A stretch of 64,000 nucleotides of DNA from positions 3,370,192 through 3,434,191 of the forward strand of contig NZ_CP051236.1 in NCBI RefSeq assembly GCF_017794765.1. The letters are read 5' to 3'. The notes under the pieces were generated by a model. It did not search any database. It saw nothing but the letters and a program-made list of their open reading frames with translations, and was not told the DNA's origin. Positions 51,085-60,865 of the stretch are shown piece by piece (position 1 is the first letter of the stretch; each line of letters opens with the position of its first letter). The stretch comes from Nitratireductor sp. GTDB taxonomy: Bacteria; Pseudomonadota; Alphaproteobacteria; Rhizobiales; Rhizobiaceae. The position numbers were made by a program, and so were the translations under genes.

Positions 51085-52095
51085 TCAGGCGGCTTCCTGC
51101 TGCTGCATGCTGGGCAGGACAAAATTGCCCTGTTGTGCCAGTTGGACCGCACTTGCGGAGATGCGCCTGCGAGCTTGCAGGATATCAGCCTCAGGCACGT
51201 CCTCCGAGCCGGTGCTGAGTTCGGCCTCGATCATGCGACGCGTGCGCTGTCCAAGGGCCGACAACACGGCTTCCACAATGGCCTCGGAGGCATTGCGGAG
51301 CGCCAGCGTCACCAGTTCGCTCGACAGGCCGTCGAACAGTGCGACACGGGCTTTCTGATCGAGCAGCACGATTTCCTCGAAGCTGAAAAGCTGAGAGCGG
51401 ATCGCTTTCACATCGCTGGTGCCAGTCAGCTCCAGCTCGTGAATGACCTCGTCGGCCTGGTCCTTGTCGAGTTCATTGAGGAGCGACGCCACGCGCGCCA
51501 GACCGACGGCAGAGTCCTTGCCGGCACGCATATTGCGCAGAAGGTCGCTCATGCGGTTCTCGATAAGTTTCTTCGCCTGAGCCGGCATTTCGCCCGTCGC
51601 CGCCATCCGGCTGATGACCGAGGTCCGCAGGTTTTTGTCCAGGCTCACCAGAACTTTAGCAGCGATGGACGGAGCGATGCCGCCCAGAATGGCAGCGATC
51701 ACCTGCGGATGCTCAGCAGAGATGAGTTCAATCAATTCCTCGGCAGGGAGCTTCTCAAGTTCGGCCCAGACCTCTTCGGCCTCGCTGGCCGCTGGCGCAT
51801 TGCGCCCCATGAGAAGGTTCATTTCTTCTTCGGAGAGGGTCTCGTTGAGAATCGTATCAATGCTGTCAGCCGAATCGAGAAGCCCGGCGCCTTCAGTGAA
51901 TTCGCTTTCGAATTCGCTGACGACTTTCTCCAGCTCTGCCTGCGGGATGGTTCGCAGCAGGCGTGCTCCTTCCATGAGCGCCTTGAGTTCGTCCTGCTTG
52001 AAAAACTTCAGAAGTCGACCCGCCGAAGGCTTGCCCATCGCCACGAGAATGGTGGCCGCCTTCTGCGCCTGTGTCAGAGCCAGAGCTTCCGTCAT
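51085..52095 (-). CDS. fliG: FliG flagellar motor switch protein
   Basis: A 336-residue rotor protein of the C-ring that meets the stator. The EHPQ motif (ISAEHPQVIAAILGGI) is in the middle domain; the C-terminal torque helix has the charged pattern around DLDQKARVALFDGL. It binds FliF at its N-terminus and FliM in the middle. Gene order fliM-fliN-fliG-flhB matches rhizobia. Confidence 0.95.
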   Translation of the reverse strand: MTEALALTQAQKAATILVAMGKPSAGRLLKFFKQDELKALMEGARLLRTIPQAELEKVVSEFESEFTEGAGLLDSADSIDTILNETLSEEEMNLLMGRNAPAASEAEEVWAELEKLPAEELIELISAEHPQVIAAILGGIAPSIAAKVLVSLDKNLRTSVISRMAATGEMPAQAKKLIENRMSDLLRNMRAGKDSAVGLARVASLLNELDKDQADEVIHELELTGTSDVKAIRSQLFSFEEIVLLDQKARVALFDGLSSELVTLALRNASEAIVEAVLSALGQRTRRMIEAELSTGSEDVPEADILQARRRISASAVQLAQQGNFVLPSMQQQEAA

Positions 52096-52134
52096 GATCG
52101 AACCGACCTTCCTATCCGCTATTCGTTATACGCT

Positions 52135-52521
52135 TTATTCAACAGACGCCTTGCCGGCAATTTCCGTGAGCTTCACCCCGAAACGAGACGGATCATCATC
52201 AACCAGTGTGATCTCACCCCGTGCGATACGCCTGCCATTCACGACGATCTCGACCGGCTCGCCCACGCGCCGATTGAGCGACACTGTCGATCCCTTTTTA
52301 AGAGCCATGAGTTGCGAGACAGGCATCTCGGCGCTGCCGAGAACAATCTGGACCTCAACTGGAATGCTCATCACCAGGTCAGGATTTCCCGAGAAGGAAT
52401 CGACCCGTGCACCCCCGCCGGGATTCTCCTCGTGCAGCACGTCCTTCAGTTCCTCAATCGCCTTATTGAGCTCTTCCTCGCCGTGTTCCTGCGGCTCCGG
52501 CTCGGCATTCGTCATCGTCAT
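52135..52521 (-). CDS. fliN: FliN flagellar motor switch protein
   Basis: A 128-residue C-ring protein. The N-terminal 45 residues are acidic and Glu-rich; the SpoA/FliN domain begins MSIPVEVQIVLGSAEMPVSQ and includes VSLNRRVGEPVEIVVNGR and ARGEITLVDD. It forms the lower part of the C-ring with FliM. 25 bases downstream of fliM. Confidence 0.95.
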   Translation of the reverse strand: MTMTNAEPEPQEHGEEELNKAIEELKDVLHEENPGGGARVDSFSGNPDLVMSIPVEVQIVLGSAEMPVSQLMALKKGSTVSLNRRVGEPVEIVVNGRRIARGEITLVDDDPSRFGVKLTEIAGKASVE

Positions 52522-52546
52522 TCTCCTTCACCGCCTTTCCGGCACA

Positions 52547-53503
52547 TTATTGTGCCAGAAGGCCCTCGACGACATCCTTGCGGGCGTCAAAGGGCTGTTT
52601 GATCCGCACCGTGTAGTGATGTCCGGCTTTTCCGAAATCACAGGTGAAAACTGTCTTGTCACGCACCGCGAGCCTCGCTTCGGGTTGAGCCCCATCGCCA
52701 AATTCGATCACCTGACCTTCGTGAAGCGACGCGAGTTGACCAAGCGCCATGCGCATCAGCGGAATGGTTGCCTTGAGGCGCACATTCGACCGCATGACCT
52801 CATCGCTAAACCGGTTGTGCCAGTCGGCTGCCTTGGCGCTTTGCTGGCGATTGTCTTCTACTTCGGGATCGCGAACCTCCAGCAGAAGACGCTGCGGCAT
52901 CCAGGCGGTAAGAAAACCACCCTGCTCTTCCCCGCCAATCGCAAATCTGATGCGGACCCCCGGGCCGTCCCGCACGACGAAGCGCCGAAAATCAGCTCCG
53001 GCCAGTACAGTCGGCATTTGCAAGCGCAATCCGAGCGAACGGGCGCCCTTCCCGTTCAGGGCCCTTGCGAAAATGTCGAAAGCGTGGGCTACAACATCCC
53101 GTTCGATGGCCGAGGGCGGGCGTTCGAGGGCAACCGCCGGCAATTCAGGATTGCCTCCGAACATGGCTCCGACAATAAGGGAGATCGCTGTGGGATCGAG
53201 CCGCATGGTAAGTGCATCACCGGATGCATCGCCAGGAACGACCACAAGCGCATCGCAACAATCCGGCTGGGGCTTAAGTTCGGCAAGCCGCACGATTTCA
53301 ACATCCACCAGATCTACCGTGATCGGCGTCGGCAGCTTTTCTTCCAGACTTTCCATGACACGCGGCAACGCGCGGGTCGCACATGACCGCGCCGCCTCAA
53401 CCACCTTTCGCGGATCGCCGGTGGCACCCACCAGCCGCTCCACGACGAGCGCGCGCATCAGTTCAGGGTCATCCGTCAACGCCATGATCGGCTGTAACTC
53501 CAT
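52547..53503 (-). CDS. fliM: FliM flagellar motor switch protein (rhizobial type)
   Basis: A 318-residue divergent FliM. The middle domain includes PSAIERDVVAHAFDIFARAL and the C-terminal SpoA domain includes VRLKATIPLMRMALGQLASL. The canonical N-terminal CheY-binding peptide of enteric FliM is not evident. I start at ATG 53503 (MELQPIMAL) rather than an upstream codon at 53542 that lies within motA. It follows motA by about 13 bases. Confidence 0.9.
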   Translation of the reverse strand: MELQPIMALTDDPELMRALVVERLVGATGDPRKVVEAARSCATRALPRVMESLEEKLPTPITVDLVDVEIVRLAELKPQPDCCDALVVVPGDASGDALTMRLDPTAISLIVGAMFGGNPELPAVALERPPSAIERDVVAHAFDIFARALNGKGARSLGLRLQMPTVLAGADFRRFVVRDGPGVRIRFAIGGEEQGGFLTAWMPQRLLLEVRDPEVEDNRQQSAKAADWHNRFSDEVMRSNVRLKATIPLMRMALGQLASLHEGQVIEFGDGAQPEARLAVRDKTVFTCDFGKAGHHYTVRIKQPFDARKDVVEGLLAQ

Positions 53504-53516
53504 TGATCCTGCTGCA

Positions 53517-54392
53517 TCATGCTGCCTGTTTCTCACCGCCACCGGTGTTCATGGTGCTCTGCTCGACCGCATCAATGCTCGGTCGGTCATATGCCGAAAT
53601 GGTCTTGCGGCCGAACTCCAGTGCCACCTGCGGCAGCGAGCCGTTCATATATGCGAGTAAAGTCTGCTTCACGATCACGTAAAGCCGGTTCTTCTTTTCC
53701 CGAACAATCTTGATCTTGGTCGCAATCGGACCGACTACGGCATAGGACATGAAGATGCCAAGGAAGGTACCCACCAGTGCCGCGCCGACCAGACCACCTA
53801 GAATTTCCGGAGATTCATTGATCGCTCCCATGGCCTTGATCACCCCGAGAACGGCGGCCACAATACCAAGTGCAGGAAGCCCCTCCGACACCGCCACGAG
53901 CGCGTTGTAGGATTTGAGCTTGTCGCGTCGGATAGTCTGGATTTCCTCATCCATCAGCGCCTCAATTTCGAAAGGACGCGCATTGCCAATAATGATGATA
54001 CGGCAATAGTCGCAGATGAAATTGGTGAGGTCCTTGTTTTTCAGAACCGTGGGATAGGTCTGAAAAATCGCGGATTCTTCCGGATTGTCGATATGAGCCT
54101 CAACCTCGCTGCGCGACTTTGTCCGCAACTCCCGCATCAGGCTATGAAGAACGCCGAGCGTTTCAAGATACTCGGTTTCTTTCGGCACCGCGCCCTTGAA
54201 AGCCTCAATGCAGGCCTTGCCCGCATCCTTGACGGTCGACATCGGGTTGGCAACCAGAAACGTGCCGAACGCCGCGCCGCAGATGATCACGACTTCCCAC
54301 GGCTGGAAGAGCACATCCACATGTCCGCCCATCGCCATATAGCCGCCGATCACGCAGCCGAGCGTTACCACCAATCCGATTAGAATACCCAT
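53517..54392 (-). CDS. motA: MotA flagellar stator protein
   Basis: A 291-residue stator protein with four membrane helices (about 1-20, 30-50, 170-190 and 200-222). The motif [20 protein letters not shown] and the cytoplasmic charged loop are typical. With MotB (not in the window) it conducts protons to drive rotation. First gene of the minus-strand flagellar operon, divergent from the DUF1217 gene. Confidence 0.95.
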   Translation of the reverse strand: MGILIGLVVTLGCVIGGYMAMGGHVDVLFQPWEVVIICGAAFGTFLVANPMSTVKDAGKACIEAFKGAVPKETEYLETLGVLHSLMRELRTKSRSEVEAHIDNPEESAIFQTYPTVLKNKDLTNFICDYCRIIIIGNARPFEIEALMDEEIQTIRRDKLKSYNALVAVSEGLPALGIVAAVLGVIKAMGAINESPEILGGLVGAALVGTFLGIFMSYAVVGPIATKIKIVREKKNRLYVIVKQTLLAYMNGSLPQVALEFGRKTISAYDRPSIDAVEQSTMNTGGGEKQAA

Positions 54393-54535
54393 CTATACCG
54401 CCATCTTTTCTTGGCCTTTTCCCCTGTGTATCTGCCGTGGCTTGCGTGAGGCTTGAATATCTGAAGCGATCGCGAAAGCCTCGCGCAAGATAGGCGGACT
54501 AGGGTTGCGCAACCGAAGATGGCGGAGGGCGCGCC
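54393..54535. promoter_or_regulatory. Divergent motA / DUF1217 promoter region
   Basis: About 140 bases from which the two flagellar operons diverge, so both promoters must lie here. I cannot point to a firm consensus site. Confidence 0.4.
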
Positions 54536-55660
54536 TTGATCAACACCTTCACGAGCTACAACCTCATCAACCGCGATCTGTCGCGTTCGCTGGAGCGCGT
54601 GCAGTCGCAGCCCATGGTGCAGCGGGAGACTGAGTACTACCAGGAGAACATCGGCCGGGTGACTTCCATCGAGGAGTTCGTCAATGACGATCGCCTTTTC
54701 CGATACGCCATGAAGGCACACGGGCTCGACGACATGGCTTATGCCAAGGCCTTCATGGTGAAGGTGCTGGAAGAAGGCATCAGCGATCCTGAAAGCTTCG
54801 CAAACAAGCTCACCGACAAGCGCTATGCCGAGTTCGCCCGGACCTATAATTTTGCGGCAGGCGGCGTCGACACCACCAATTACAATCCCGCCCAAAAGGG
54901 AACGGTGGACAAATATCTCACGCGTGCTCTCAAGAACGGCGCCTCTCCCAGTGATCCGGCCCTCATCGGCAGCATCAACAATTATCTGGCAAAGATCCCT
55001 GACATCAAATCCGTCGATGACCTGATGAACGATCAGGAAATGCTGTCTTTCGCGTTGCTCGCGCACGGCTTCGACCCAGATGAGGTGATCGACGTCAAAT
55101 TCCTTCGTTCGGTCCTGGAAGGCGGTATCGACGATCCCGGAAGCCCGGCGAATCAGACCGAAGACAAGCGCTACAGGGCACTCGCGGAAGCGTTCAATTT
55201 CGCACGCTACGGCGAGGATGCAACGACCTACAACATCGCCAACAATCTGGCGGTCGAGCGTTATGTGCGTCAGACACTTGAAGAGGATGCGGGCCGTGAA
55301 AACGAGGGCGTACGGCTCGCACTCTACTTCCAGCGCAAGGCTCCCGAATTTCGTTCCTATTATGAATTGCTGGCCGACAAGGCCATCGCCGAGGTGGTCC
55401 GCACAGCGCTTGGCTTCCCGGCCGCGCTTGCCCAGGCTGACATCGACAAGCAAGTCGAGATGATCAAGGAGCGTATCGACATCGAGGACTTCCGCGATCC
55501 CGAAAAACTCGAGGACTTCCTGAAGCGCTTTACCACCATGTGGGAACTCGAAAACCCCACCAGCTCTCAGCAGACCTCCATCGCCGCTCTGTTCAGCCAG
55601 CCGGCGGAGTTCGGCATCTCCACCGACATGCTTTTCACCATCGCGCAGTTGAAGAGGTAA
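54536..55660 (+). CDS. DUF1217 flagellar-cluster protein with internal repeats
   Basis: A 374-residue DUF1217 protein, soluble and acidic, without signal peptide. It contains related repeats: SIEEFVNDDRLFRYAMKAHG (near 43) and SVDDLMNDQEMLSFALLAHG (near 155), each followed by a DP-rich segment and a DKRY-AEF/ALAEAFNF motif. No ATG fits; the TTG at 54536 has GGAGG seven bases upstream. The family is confined to alphaproteobacteria and is found beside flgF. An axial or export-related role is inferred from position only. Confidence 0.75.
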   Translation: MINTFTSYNLINRDLSRSLERVQSQPMVQRETEYYQENIGRVTSIEEFVNDDRLFRYAMKAHGLDDMAYAKAFMVKVLEEGISDPESFANKLTDKRYAEFARTYNFAAGGVDTTNYNPAQKGTVDKYLTRALKNGASPSDPALIGSINNYLAKIPDIKSVDDLMNDQEMLSFALLAHGFDPDEVIDVKFLRSVLEGGIDDPGSPANQTEDKRYRALAEAFNFARYGEDATTYNIANNLAVERYVRQTLEEDAGRENEGVRLALYFQRKAPEFRSYYELLADKAIAEVVRTALGFPAALAQADIDKQVEMIKERIDIEDFRDPEKLEDFLKRFTTMWELENPTSSQQTSIAALFSQPAEFGISTDMLFTIAQLKR

Positions 55661-55668
55661 GAGACCCG

Positions 55669-56385
55669 ATGCAGACCGGACTTTATGTGGCCCTGTCATC
55701 CCAGGTGGCGCTCGAGAAACGTCTTGGAACGCTGGCCGACAACGTCGCGAATGCCGGCACTGTCGGCTTCCGTGCCACCTCGGTGAATTTCCGCGACATG
55801 GTCAATGGCGACGGTCCGGATTCCGTCTCGTTTGCCGCCCCCGGCACACCCAACATTGCCACCCATGCGGGCGGTCTGCGTGAAACGAAGAACCCTTTTG
55901 ATTTCGCGGTCCAGGGTGACGCCTGGTTCGCACTCGAAACACCGGCCGGCACGGTCGTCACCCGGGATGGTCGCTTCACCATGCGCGAGACCGGCGAGCT
56001 GGTCAGTATCGACGGACATCCGGTCCTGGATGCCGGTGGTGCCCCGCTGCTGCTGGATCCCCTGGCCGGTCCGCCCGAGGCAGGCGCAGACGGCACACTT
56101 CGCCAGAACGGTCAGTTGGTCGGCGCCATTGGTCTCTACGCATTCGCTCCATCGCAGGACTACGCACGTTACGGCAATTCGGGGTTCATCGCCAATGACG
56201 TCCAGCCAGTCATCGACCAGCCTGATGTTGGGGTCGCCCAGGGCTTCGTGGAAGAAGCCAATGTCAATCCGGTTCTCGAAATGATGAACCTCATCGAGGT
56301 GCAGCGCACCTTTGAACATGTTTCGGCGTTGATGAGCGATAGCGATACCGCGCTCAAGGATGCCATCAAGCTTCTTGGCGCATGA
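55669..56385 (+). CDS. flgF: FlgF proximal rod protein
   Basis: A 238-residue rod protein. The N-terminal flagellar rod motif GTLADNVANAGTVGFRAT and the C-terminal VEEANVNPVLEMMNLIEVQR are characteristic of FlgF/FlgG-type proteins. It lacks a signal peptide because it is exported by the flagellar system. The ATG at 55669 follows the DUF1217 stop by eight bases; it overlaps fliI by ATGA. Confidence 0.93.
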   Translation: MQTGLYVALSSQVALEKRLGTLADNVANAGTVGFRATSVNFRDMVNGDGPDSVSFAAPGTPNIATHAGGLRETKNPFDFAVQGDAWFALETPAGTVVTRDGRFTMRETGELVSIDGHPVLDAGGAPLLLDPLAGPPEAGADGTLRQNGQLVGAIGLYAFAPSQDYARYGNSGFIANDVQPVIDQPDVGVAQGFVEEANVNPVLEMMNLIEVQRTFEHVSALMSDSDTALKDAIKLLGA

Positions 56386-57779
56386 GTGAAGTCGTGACAG
56401 AGCCTGCAATCTCTGCTGCTCCCCCTCGAGAGACCGTGCTTACCGCACTTGAAGAAGCTTATCGGCGAATAGCGGGTGATCAGCGGTTCCTCATCAGGCA
56501 TGGTGGTCGCGTCAGCGAGGTTTCGCCGACCCATTACAGCGTGCGCGGCCTTTCGGAAACGGCGAGGCTCGGTGATGTCGTCTCGCGACAGAGCCGCAGG
56601 GGCGGAATTGCCGGTGCCGGCGAAATCGTCCGTATCGCGCAGGGTAGTGTGCTCGTCGCGCCCTACGAAGAGGCAGGTGCCGTGGGCCTGGGCGAAGCCG
56701 TTTTCAATCGTGGTCAACTCGGTCTTGCGCCATCCCCGTCATGGCGCGGTCGTGTCGTGGATGCACTTGGTCGACCCGCCGATGGAAAGCCCGCCCCCGC
56801 CGGCGCGCCTTCCGCCACCGGCGCCGCGCCGGTCACACCACCGGCAATGCAGCGGCAACGGGTTTCCGAAGCATTCCGCACAGGTGTTCGTGTCATCGAC
56901 ATCTTCACTCCTCTTTGCCACGGACAAAGGCTCGGTGTGTTTGCCGGTTCCGGCGTTGGTAAATCGACGCTTTTGTCCATGCTCGCCAACGCGGATGCGT
57001 TCGACACGGTGGTCATCGCACTGGTGGGAGAACGCGGGCGCGAGGTCCGCGAATTCCTCGAGGACACAATCGGACCACGGGGTATGACTAAATCGGTGGC
57101 TGTGGTCGCCACCAGTGACGAAAGCGCCATGATGCGCCGCCGCGCACCGGATACAGCCATGAGCGTCGCTGAATATTTTCGCGATCGCGGTGAGAAGGTT
57201 TTGCTCATCGTCGATTCCATCACGCGCTTCGCCCATGCTCTGCGCGAGGTCGCTATCGGCGCCGGAGAACCTCCTGTAGCCCGAGGCTATCCCGCTTCGG
57301 TTTTCACCGAGTTGCCGCGCCTGCTGGAACGCGCCGGGCCCGGCGAAACCGGTCGCGGCTCCATCACGGCAATCCTGTCCGTCCTTGTCGATGGAGACGA
57401 TCACAATGACCCGGTTGCCGACGCGGTGCGCGGCATTCTCGACGGACACGTGGTCCTCGACCGTTCTATAGCCGAACAGGGGCGTTTCCCCCCCGTCAAT
57501 CCCCTGGCTTCCATTTCCCGCCTTGCCGAGCGCGCATGGAAGCCGGATGAGAAGCGGTTGGTGACACGATTGCGCGCGATGATCGCCCGTTTCGAAGACA
57601 CCCGCGACATTCGCCTCCTTGGCGCCTATCAACCCGGAAACGACGCAGATCTCGATCAGGCCGTGCGCCAGATCCCACTCATCTACGATGCCCTCACACA
57701 ATCGCCGAACGACCCGCGCTCGACTGATCCTTTCACGGATCTGGCGATGAAACTGAAAGCCGGAGAACCGGTACAATGA
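56382..57779 (+). CDS. fliI: FliI flagellar export ATPase
   Basis: A 465-residue F1-beta-like ATPase with Walker A GSGVGKST (189-196), Walker B VLLIVDSITRFA and GYPASVFTELPRLLERAG. It drives unfolding or docking of export substrates with FliH and FliJ. Overlaps flgF (ATGA) and the next gene (ATGA). A Pro/Ala-rich insert lies at about 138-155, which is unusual but outside the catalytic core. Confidence 0.96.
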   Translation: MSEVVTEPAISAAPPRETVLTALEEAYRRIAGDQRFLIRHGGRVSEVSPTHYSVRGLSETARLGDVVSRQSRRGGIAGAGEIVRIAQGSVLVAPYEEAGAVGLGEAVFNRGQLGLAPSPSWRGRVVDALGRPADGKPAPAGAPSATGAAPVTPPAMQRQRVSEAFRTGVRVIDIFTPLCHGQRLGVFAGSGVGKSTLLSMLANADAFDTVVIALVGERGREVREFLEDTIGPRGMTKSVAVVATSDESAMMRRRAPDTAMSVAEYFRDRGEKVLLIVDSITRFAHALREVAIGAGEPPVARGYPASVFTELPRLLERAGPGETGRGSITAILSVLVDGDDHNDPVADAVRGILDGHVVLDRSIAEQGRFPPVNPLASISRLAERAWKPDEKRLVTRLRAMIARFEDTRDIRLLGAYQPGNDADLDQAVRQIPLIYDALTQSPNDPRSTDPFTDLAMKLKAGEPVQ

Positions 57780-58417
57780 CGCTGAAACTGGCCAGTCTCG
57801 AACTTCCGGACGGGCGGCGGACCGAACCGAACCCGACCGACGCGCCCGCAGCCGAGGCGCCCCCGCCTTCCCGAAAATCCGCATTTCTTCCTCGCCGGCT
57901 AAAAACGATCGCGCCTCTCCACAAGCCAAGCAGCAGCCGCAGCGACTGGATGATCATGATCGGCGGTATCGGGTTGGCCGCTGTCTGCGCCATGTTTCCC
58001 TGGTACATATTCTTCAATCAGGAGCATTTCGGCGTTCGTCCCATGACTTTTGCCGGGCGTCCCTCCCCGCAGGGACCTTCGCGTGAGGCTCTTCCCGATT
58101 TGATCGGTGCACGCATCCCATCGCAAATCATTCCTTTGCCGGAGGTCGACTACACGTCTACCGGAACGGTTGGCCGCACGCCCGCCGAAGTGCTTGAGAA
58201 CCAGCCTTTCCCCGGAGATGAACCGGGCTTTCGCCTAGTGCATGTGGCCGGTGGACGCGCCATGATCGAGGACGAGGATGGGTATTGGCTTGTGCAGCGT
58301 GGCTCTCGCCTGCCGGATGGCAGCCGTGTCTCTCGGATAGTCTGGAAAGACGGCAACTGGGAAATGGTCACATCGCGTGAGCTGGTGGTCAAGGTTTCTG
58401 CAGAAGACGGGACGTAA
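57776..58417 (+). CDS. Flagellar-cluster single-pass membrane protein, unknown function
   Basis: A 213-residue protein with a Pro-rich cytoplasmic N-terminus (1-55), one membrane helix (about 58-80: MIMIGGIGLAAVCAMFPWYI) and a periplasmic C-terminal part with GFRLVHVAGGRAMIEDEDGY and WEMVTSRELVVKV. It overlaps fliI by ATGA. A protein of this type sits between fliI and flgB in rhizobial clusters; no function is known to me. A motility role is inferred from tight coupling. Confidence 0.68.
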   Translation: MTLKLASLELPDGRRTEPNPTDAPAAEAPPPSRKSAFLPRRLKTIAPLHKPSSSRSDWMIMIGGIGLAAVCAMFPWYIFFNQEHFGVRPMTFAGRPSPQGPSREALPDLIGARIPSQIIPLPEVDYTSTGTVGRTPAEVLENQPFPGDEPGFRLVHVAGGRAMIEDEDGYWLVQRGSRLPDGSRVSRIVWKDGNWEMVTSRELVVKVSAEDGT

Positions 58418-58484
58418 GGCCCGCACAAGACTGGCTGCATAAAGTGCCATTCAGGATGTTTGCATAGACCGAGAGACTTGCCTG

Positions 58485-58862
58485 ATGCAGCCCGTCAACC
58501 TGTTCGACCTTGCCACCCAGCAGGCGAAGTGGCTATCCGTCCGCCAGACGACGGTGGCCAGCAATGTCGCCAACATCAACACGCCTGGATACAAGGCGCT
58601 TGAAGTCGAGCCATTCGAAAACGTGCTGAACGGAACACGGGTCGCTCTAAAGAGCACCAACCCGAACCATCTGCAGTTTGGCGCTACCAACGCTTCCTTT
58701 GCCGTCGGCAGCACCGAGGATCCCTCCGTCCTGCCTTCGGAGAACACAGTGAAAATCGAAGATGAGCTCGCCAATGCCGGTGAGGTTCGTCGCTCGTTCG
58801 AGCTCAACACGGCCATCGTCAAGGCCTTTCACCGCATGTTGATGAACACTTCGAGAGGATAG
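58485..58862 (+). CDS. flgB: FlgB proximal rod protein
   Basis: A 125-residue rod protein. The segment TTVASNVANINTPGYKALEV is the rod-family signature, and the C-terminal helix RRSFELNTAIVKAFHRML is typical. It forms the base of the rod with FlgC, FlgF and FliE. Three bases before flgC. Confidence 0.93.
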   Translation: MQPVNLFDLATQQAKWLSVRQTTVASNVANINTPGYKALEVEPFENVLNGTRVALKSTNPNHLQFGATNASFAVGSTEDPSVLPSENTVKIEDELANAGEVRRSFELNTAIVKAFHRMLMNTSRG

Positions 58863-58865
58863 TCC

Positions 58866-59285
58866 GTGGACCCGCTTTCCGCTTCTCTGAAAGTCGCAGC
58901 ATCCGGCCTGCAGGCGCAGTCCGAGCGTATGCAGGTGGTTTCTGAAAACCTGGCCAACGCCAAGTCCACCAGCGACATTCCGGGTGGCGATCCCTATCGC
59001 CGCAAGACCATCAGCTTCGTTGCCGAGCTCGACCGCAATATCGGTGGCAGCGTTGTCGAGGTCGGATCGATCGCCCGTGACCCCACCGAATTCACCCTCG
59101 AGTTCAACCCCGGTCATGAGGCGGCGGACGAACGCGGCTACGTCAAGATGCCGAACGTCAACGTATTGATCGAGATGGCCGACATGCGTGAGGCCAATCG
59201 CGGCTACGAAGCGAACCTGCAGGTCATCAAGCAGGCGCGCGAACTCATTTCCATGACCATTGATCTGATGCGGAGCCAGTCATGA
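58866..59285 (+). CDS. flgC: FlgC proximal rod protein
   Basis: A 139-residue rod protein with [20 protein letters not shown] near the N-terminus and [20 protein letters not shown] near the C-terminus. The start is GTG at 58866, close behind flgB. Overlaps fliE by ATGA. Confidence 0.94.
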   Translation: MDPLSASLKVAASGLQAQSERMQVVSENLANAKSTSDIPGGDPYRRKTISFVAELDRNIGGSVVEVGSIARDPTEFTLEFNPGHEAADERGYVKMPNVNVLIEMADMREANRGYEANLQVIKQARELISMTIDLMRSQS

Positions 59286-59590
59286 TTCCTCCAGTCGGCA
59301 GCATTGCCCCTTCCACATTAACGCAAGCCACCGGTCTGCAGCCGGCCCGCCAGGCCCCCACCTCCGAAACCGGAGAAGCTTTTAGCGCGATGCTCGGGCA
59401 AGCGGCGGCCAACACGGTAGCGAAATTGAACCATGCCGAGGGCGTGTCCATCAAGGCGCTGCAAGGTGAAGCAGAAACCCGGGAAGTGGTGGACGCGGTC
59501 ATGAGCGCCGAACAGGCGCTACAGGCTGCGATTGCCGTACGTGACAAGCTTGTCACCGCCTATCTCGACATCAGCCGAATGGCCATCTGA
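59282..59590 (+). CDS. fliE: FliE hook-basal body adaptor
   Basis: A 102-residue adaptor between the MS ring and the rod. The N-terminus is Pro/Ala-rich; the C-terminus ([20 protein letters not shown]) is the conserved FliE helix. Overlaps flgC by ATGA. Confidence 0.93.
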   Translation: MIPPVGSIAPSTLTQATGLQPARQAPTSETGEAFSAMLGQAAANTVAKLNHAEGVSIKALQGEAETREVVDAVMSAEQALQAAIAVRDKLVTAYLDISRMAI

Positions 59591-59602
59591 GGAGCCTGAT
59601 TA

Positions 59603-60391
59603 ATGAAAGCCCTGTCGATTGCCGCCACCGGCATGAGCGCCCAGCAGCTTAATCTTGAAGTGATTGCCAACAACATCGCCAACATCAACACGACCGGCTT
59701 CAAACGCGCCCGGGCCGAGTTTTCCGATCTGCTTTATCAGACGGAGCGTATGCAGGGCGTTCCCAGCCGCGCCAATCAGGCGATCGTGCCGGAAGGTGCG
59801 AATGTCGGCCTCGGCGTCAAGGCCGCAGCCGTGCGCAACCTGCATATCCAGGGCCCGATGAACAACACCGGCAACAAGCTCGATGTTGCGCTGGTCGGCA
59901 AAGGCTGGTTCGAGATCGAAGGCACGGACGGTGAGCCGCTTTATACGCGCGCCGGCTCGTTCAACACCAACGCGACCGGTCAGCTCGTCACCACCCAGGG
60001 CTACAATGTGACTCCGGCGATCGTCATTCCCGAAGATGCCGTGGAGGTGGTGATCAACAAGACCGGGCAGGTTTTTGCACGAATTGACGGCCAGGCAGAG
60101 CTTCAGGATCTGGGCCAGTTAACCCTTGCCAACTTTGCCAATGAAGCAGGCCTCGACCCGATTGGTGACAACCTCTTCCGCGAGACCCCCGCTTCGGGTG
60201 CTGCGATCCAGGGCGTACCCGGAGATCCCGGCTTCGCCGTCATCGAGCAGGGCTATCTCGAAGGTTCAAATGTCGATCCGGTGAAGGAAATCACCGAACT
60301 GATATCCGCTCAACGCGCCTACGAGATGAACTCCAAGGTCATCCGCGCGGCCGATGAGATGGCCGCAACCGTCACCCAGTCGATCCGGTAG
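59603..60391 (+). CDS. flgG: FlgG distal rod protein
   Basis: A 262-residue distal rod protein, the full family length. [20 protein letters not shown] near the N-terminus and [20 protein letters not shown] near the C-terminus are diagnostic. The segment YQTERMQG that follows is typical of FlgG. Confidence 0.97.
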   Translation: MKALSIAATGMSAQQLNLEVIANNIANINTTGFKRARAEFSDLLYQTERMQGVPSRANQAIVPEGANVGLGVKAAAVRNLHIQGPMNNTGNKLDVALVGKGWFEIEGTDGEPLYTRAGSFNTNATGQLVTTQGYNVTPAIVIPEDAVEVVINKTGQVFARIDGQAELQDLGQLTLANFANEAGLDPIGDNLFRETPASGAAIQGVPGDPGFAVIEQGYLEGSNVDPVKEITELISAQRAYEMNSKVIRAADEMAATVTQSIR

Positions 60392-60397
60392 GTTCGC

Positions 60398-60865
60398 ATG
60401 AACACGCACTCCATCGTCTCCGCACTTGTCCTGGCCCTGGCCAGCTTCTTTGTGACCGGTGTTCCGGCAGCAGCGCAGGAGCAGGCGGTGGTTTCCACGC
60501 GTGTTATCTATCCCGGCGAAACCATCTCCATCGATGCGCTCGACGAAGTGATCCTGCGACGCCCGCCGCGCGGCAATACGGCAATTGCCCGTATGCTGGA
60601 AGACATCGACGGGAAAGTTGCCCGGCGCACCCTCCTTCCGGGCCGCCTCATACCCATCAGTTATGTGCGCGATGCCTATCTGGTGGAAACCGGCACCCCG
60701 GTTACCGTAACCTTCAGTGAAGGCCCACTCGTCATTTCGCTCCGCGCCGTACCGCTTCAAGCCGGCGCTGCAGGCGACATGATCCGCTTGCGCAACATTG
60801 AAAGCGGACGCACCTTCATGGGGGTGGTGCTCGCGGATGGTAGCGTCCAGGTGGGTGCCATATGA
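60398..60865 (+). CDS. flgA: FlgA P-ring assembly chaperone
   Basis: A 155-residue periplasmic protein with a signal peptide (cleavage after AAAQ or PAAA, about residue 27) and a SAF domain (ISIDALDEVIL, ARRTLLPGRLIP, GTPVTVTFSEGPLVIS). It assists FlgI assembly. Overlaps flgI by ATGA. Confidence 0.92.
   Translation: MNTHSIVSALVLALASFFVTGVPAAAQEQAVVSTRVIYPGETISIDALDEVILRRPPRGNTAIARMLEDIDGKVARRTLLPGRLIPISYVRDAYLVETGTPVTVTFSEGPLVISLRAVPLQAGAAGDMIRLRNIESGRTFMGVVLADGSVQVGAI

Noticed and set aside
50929-53386. Long plus-strand open frames across flhB, fliG, fliN and fliM
   Set aside because: They mirror the codon bias of the true minus-strand flagellar genes; the compositions are Arg/His/Ser-rich with no family motifs.
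54380-55699. 439-codon minus-strand frame opposite the DUF1217 gene
   Set aside because: The plus-strand frame has repeats, a ribosome site and flagellar context, while the minus frame is a shadow.
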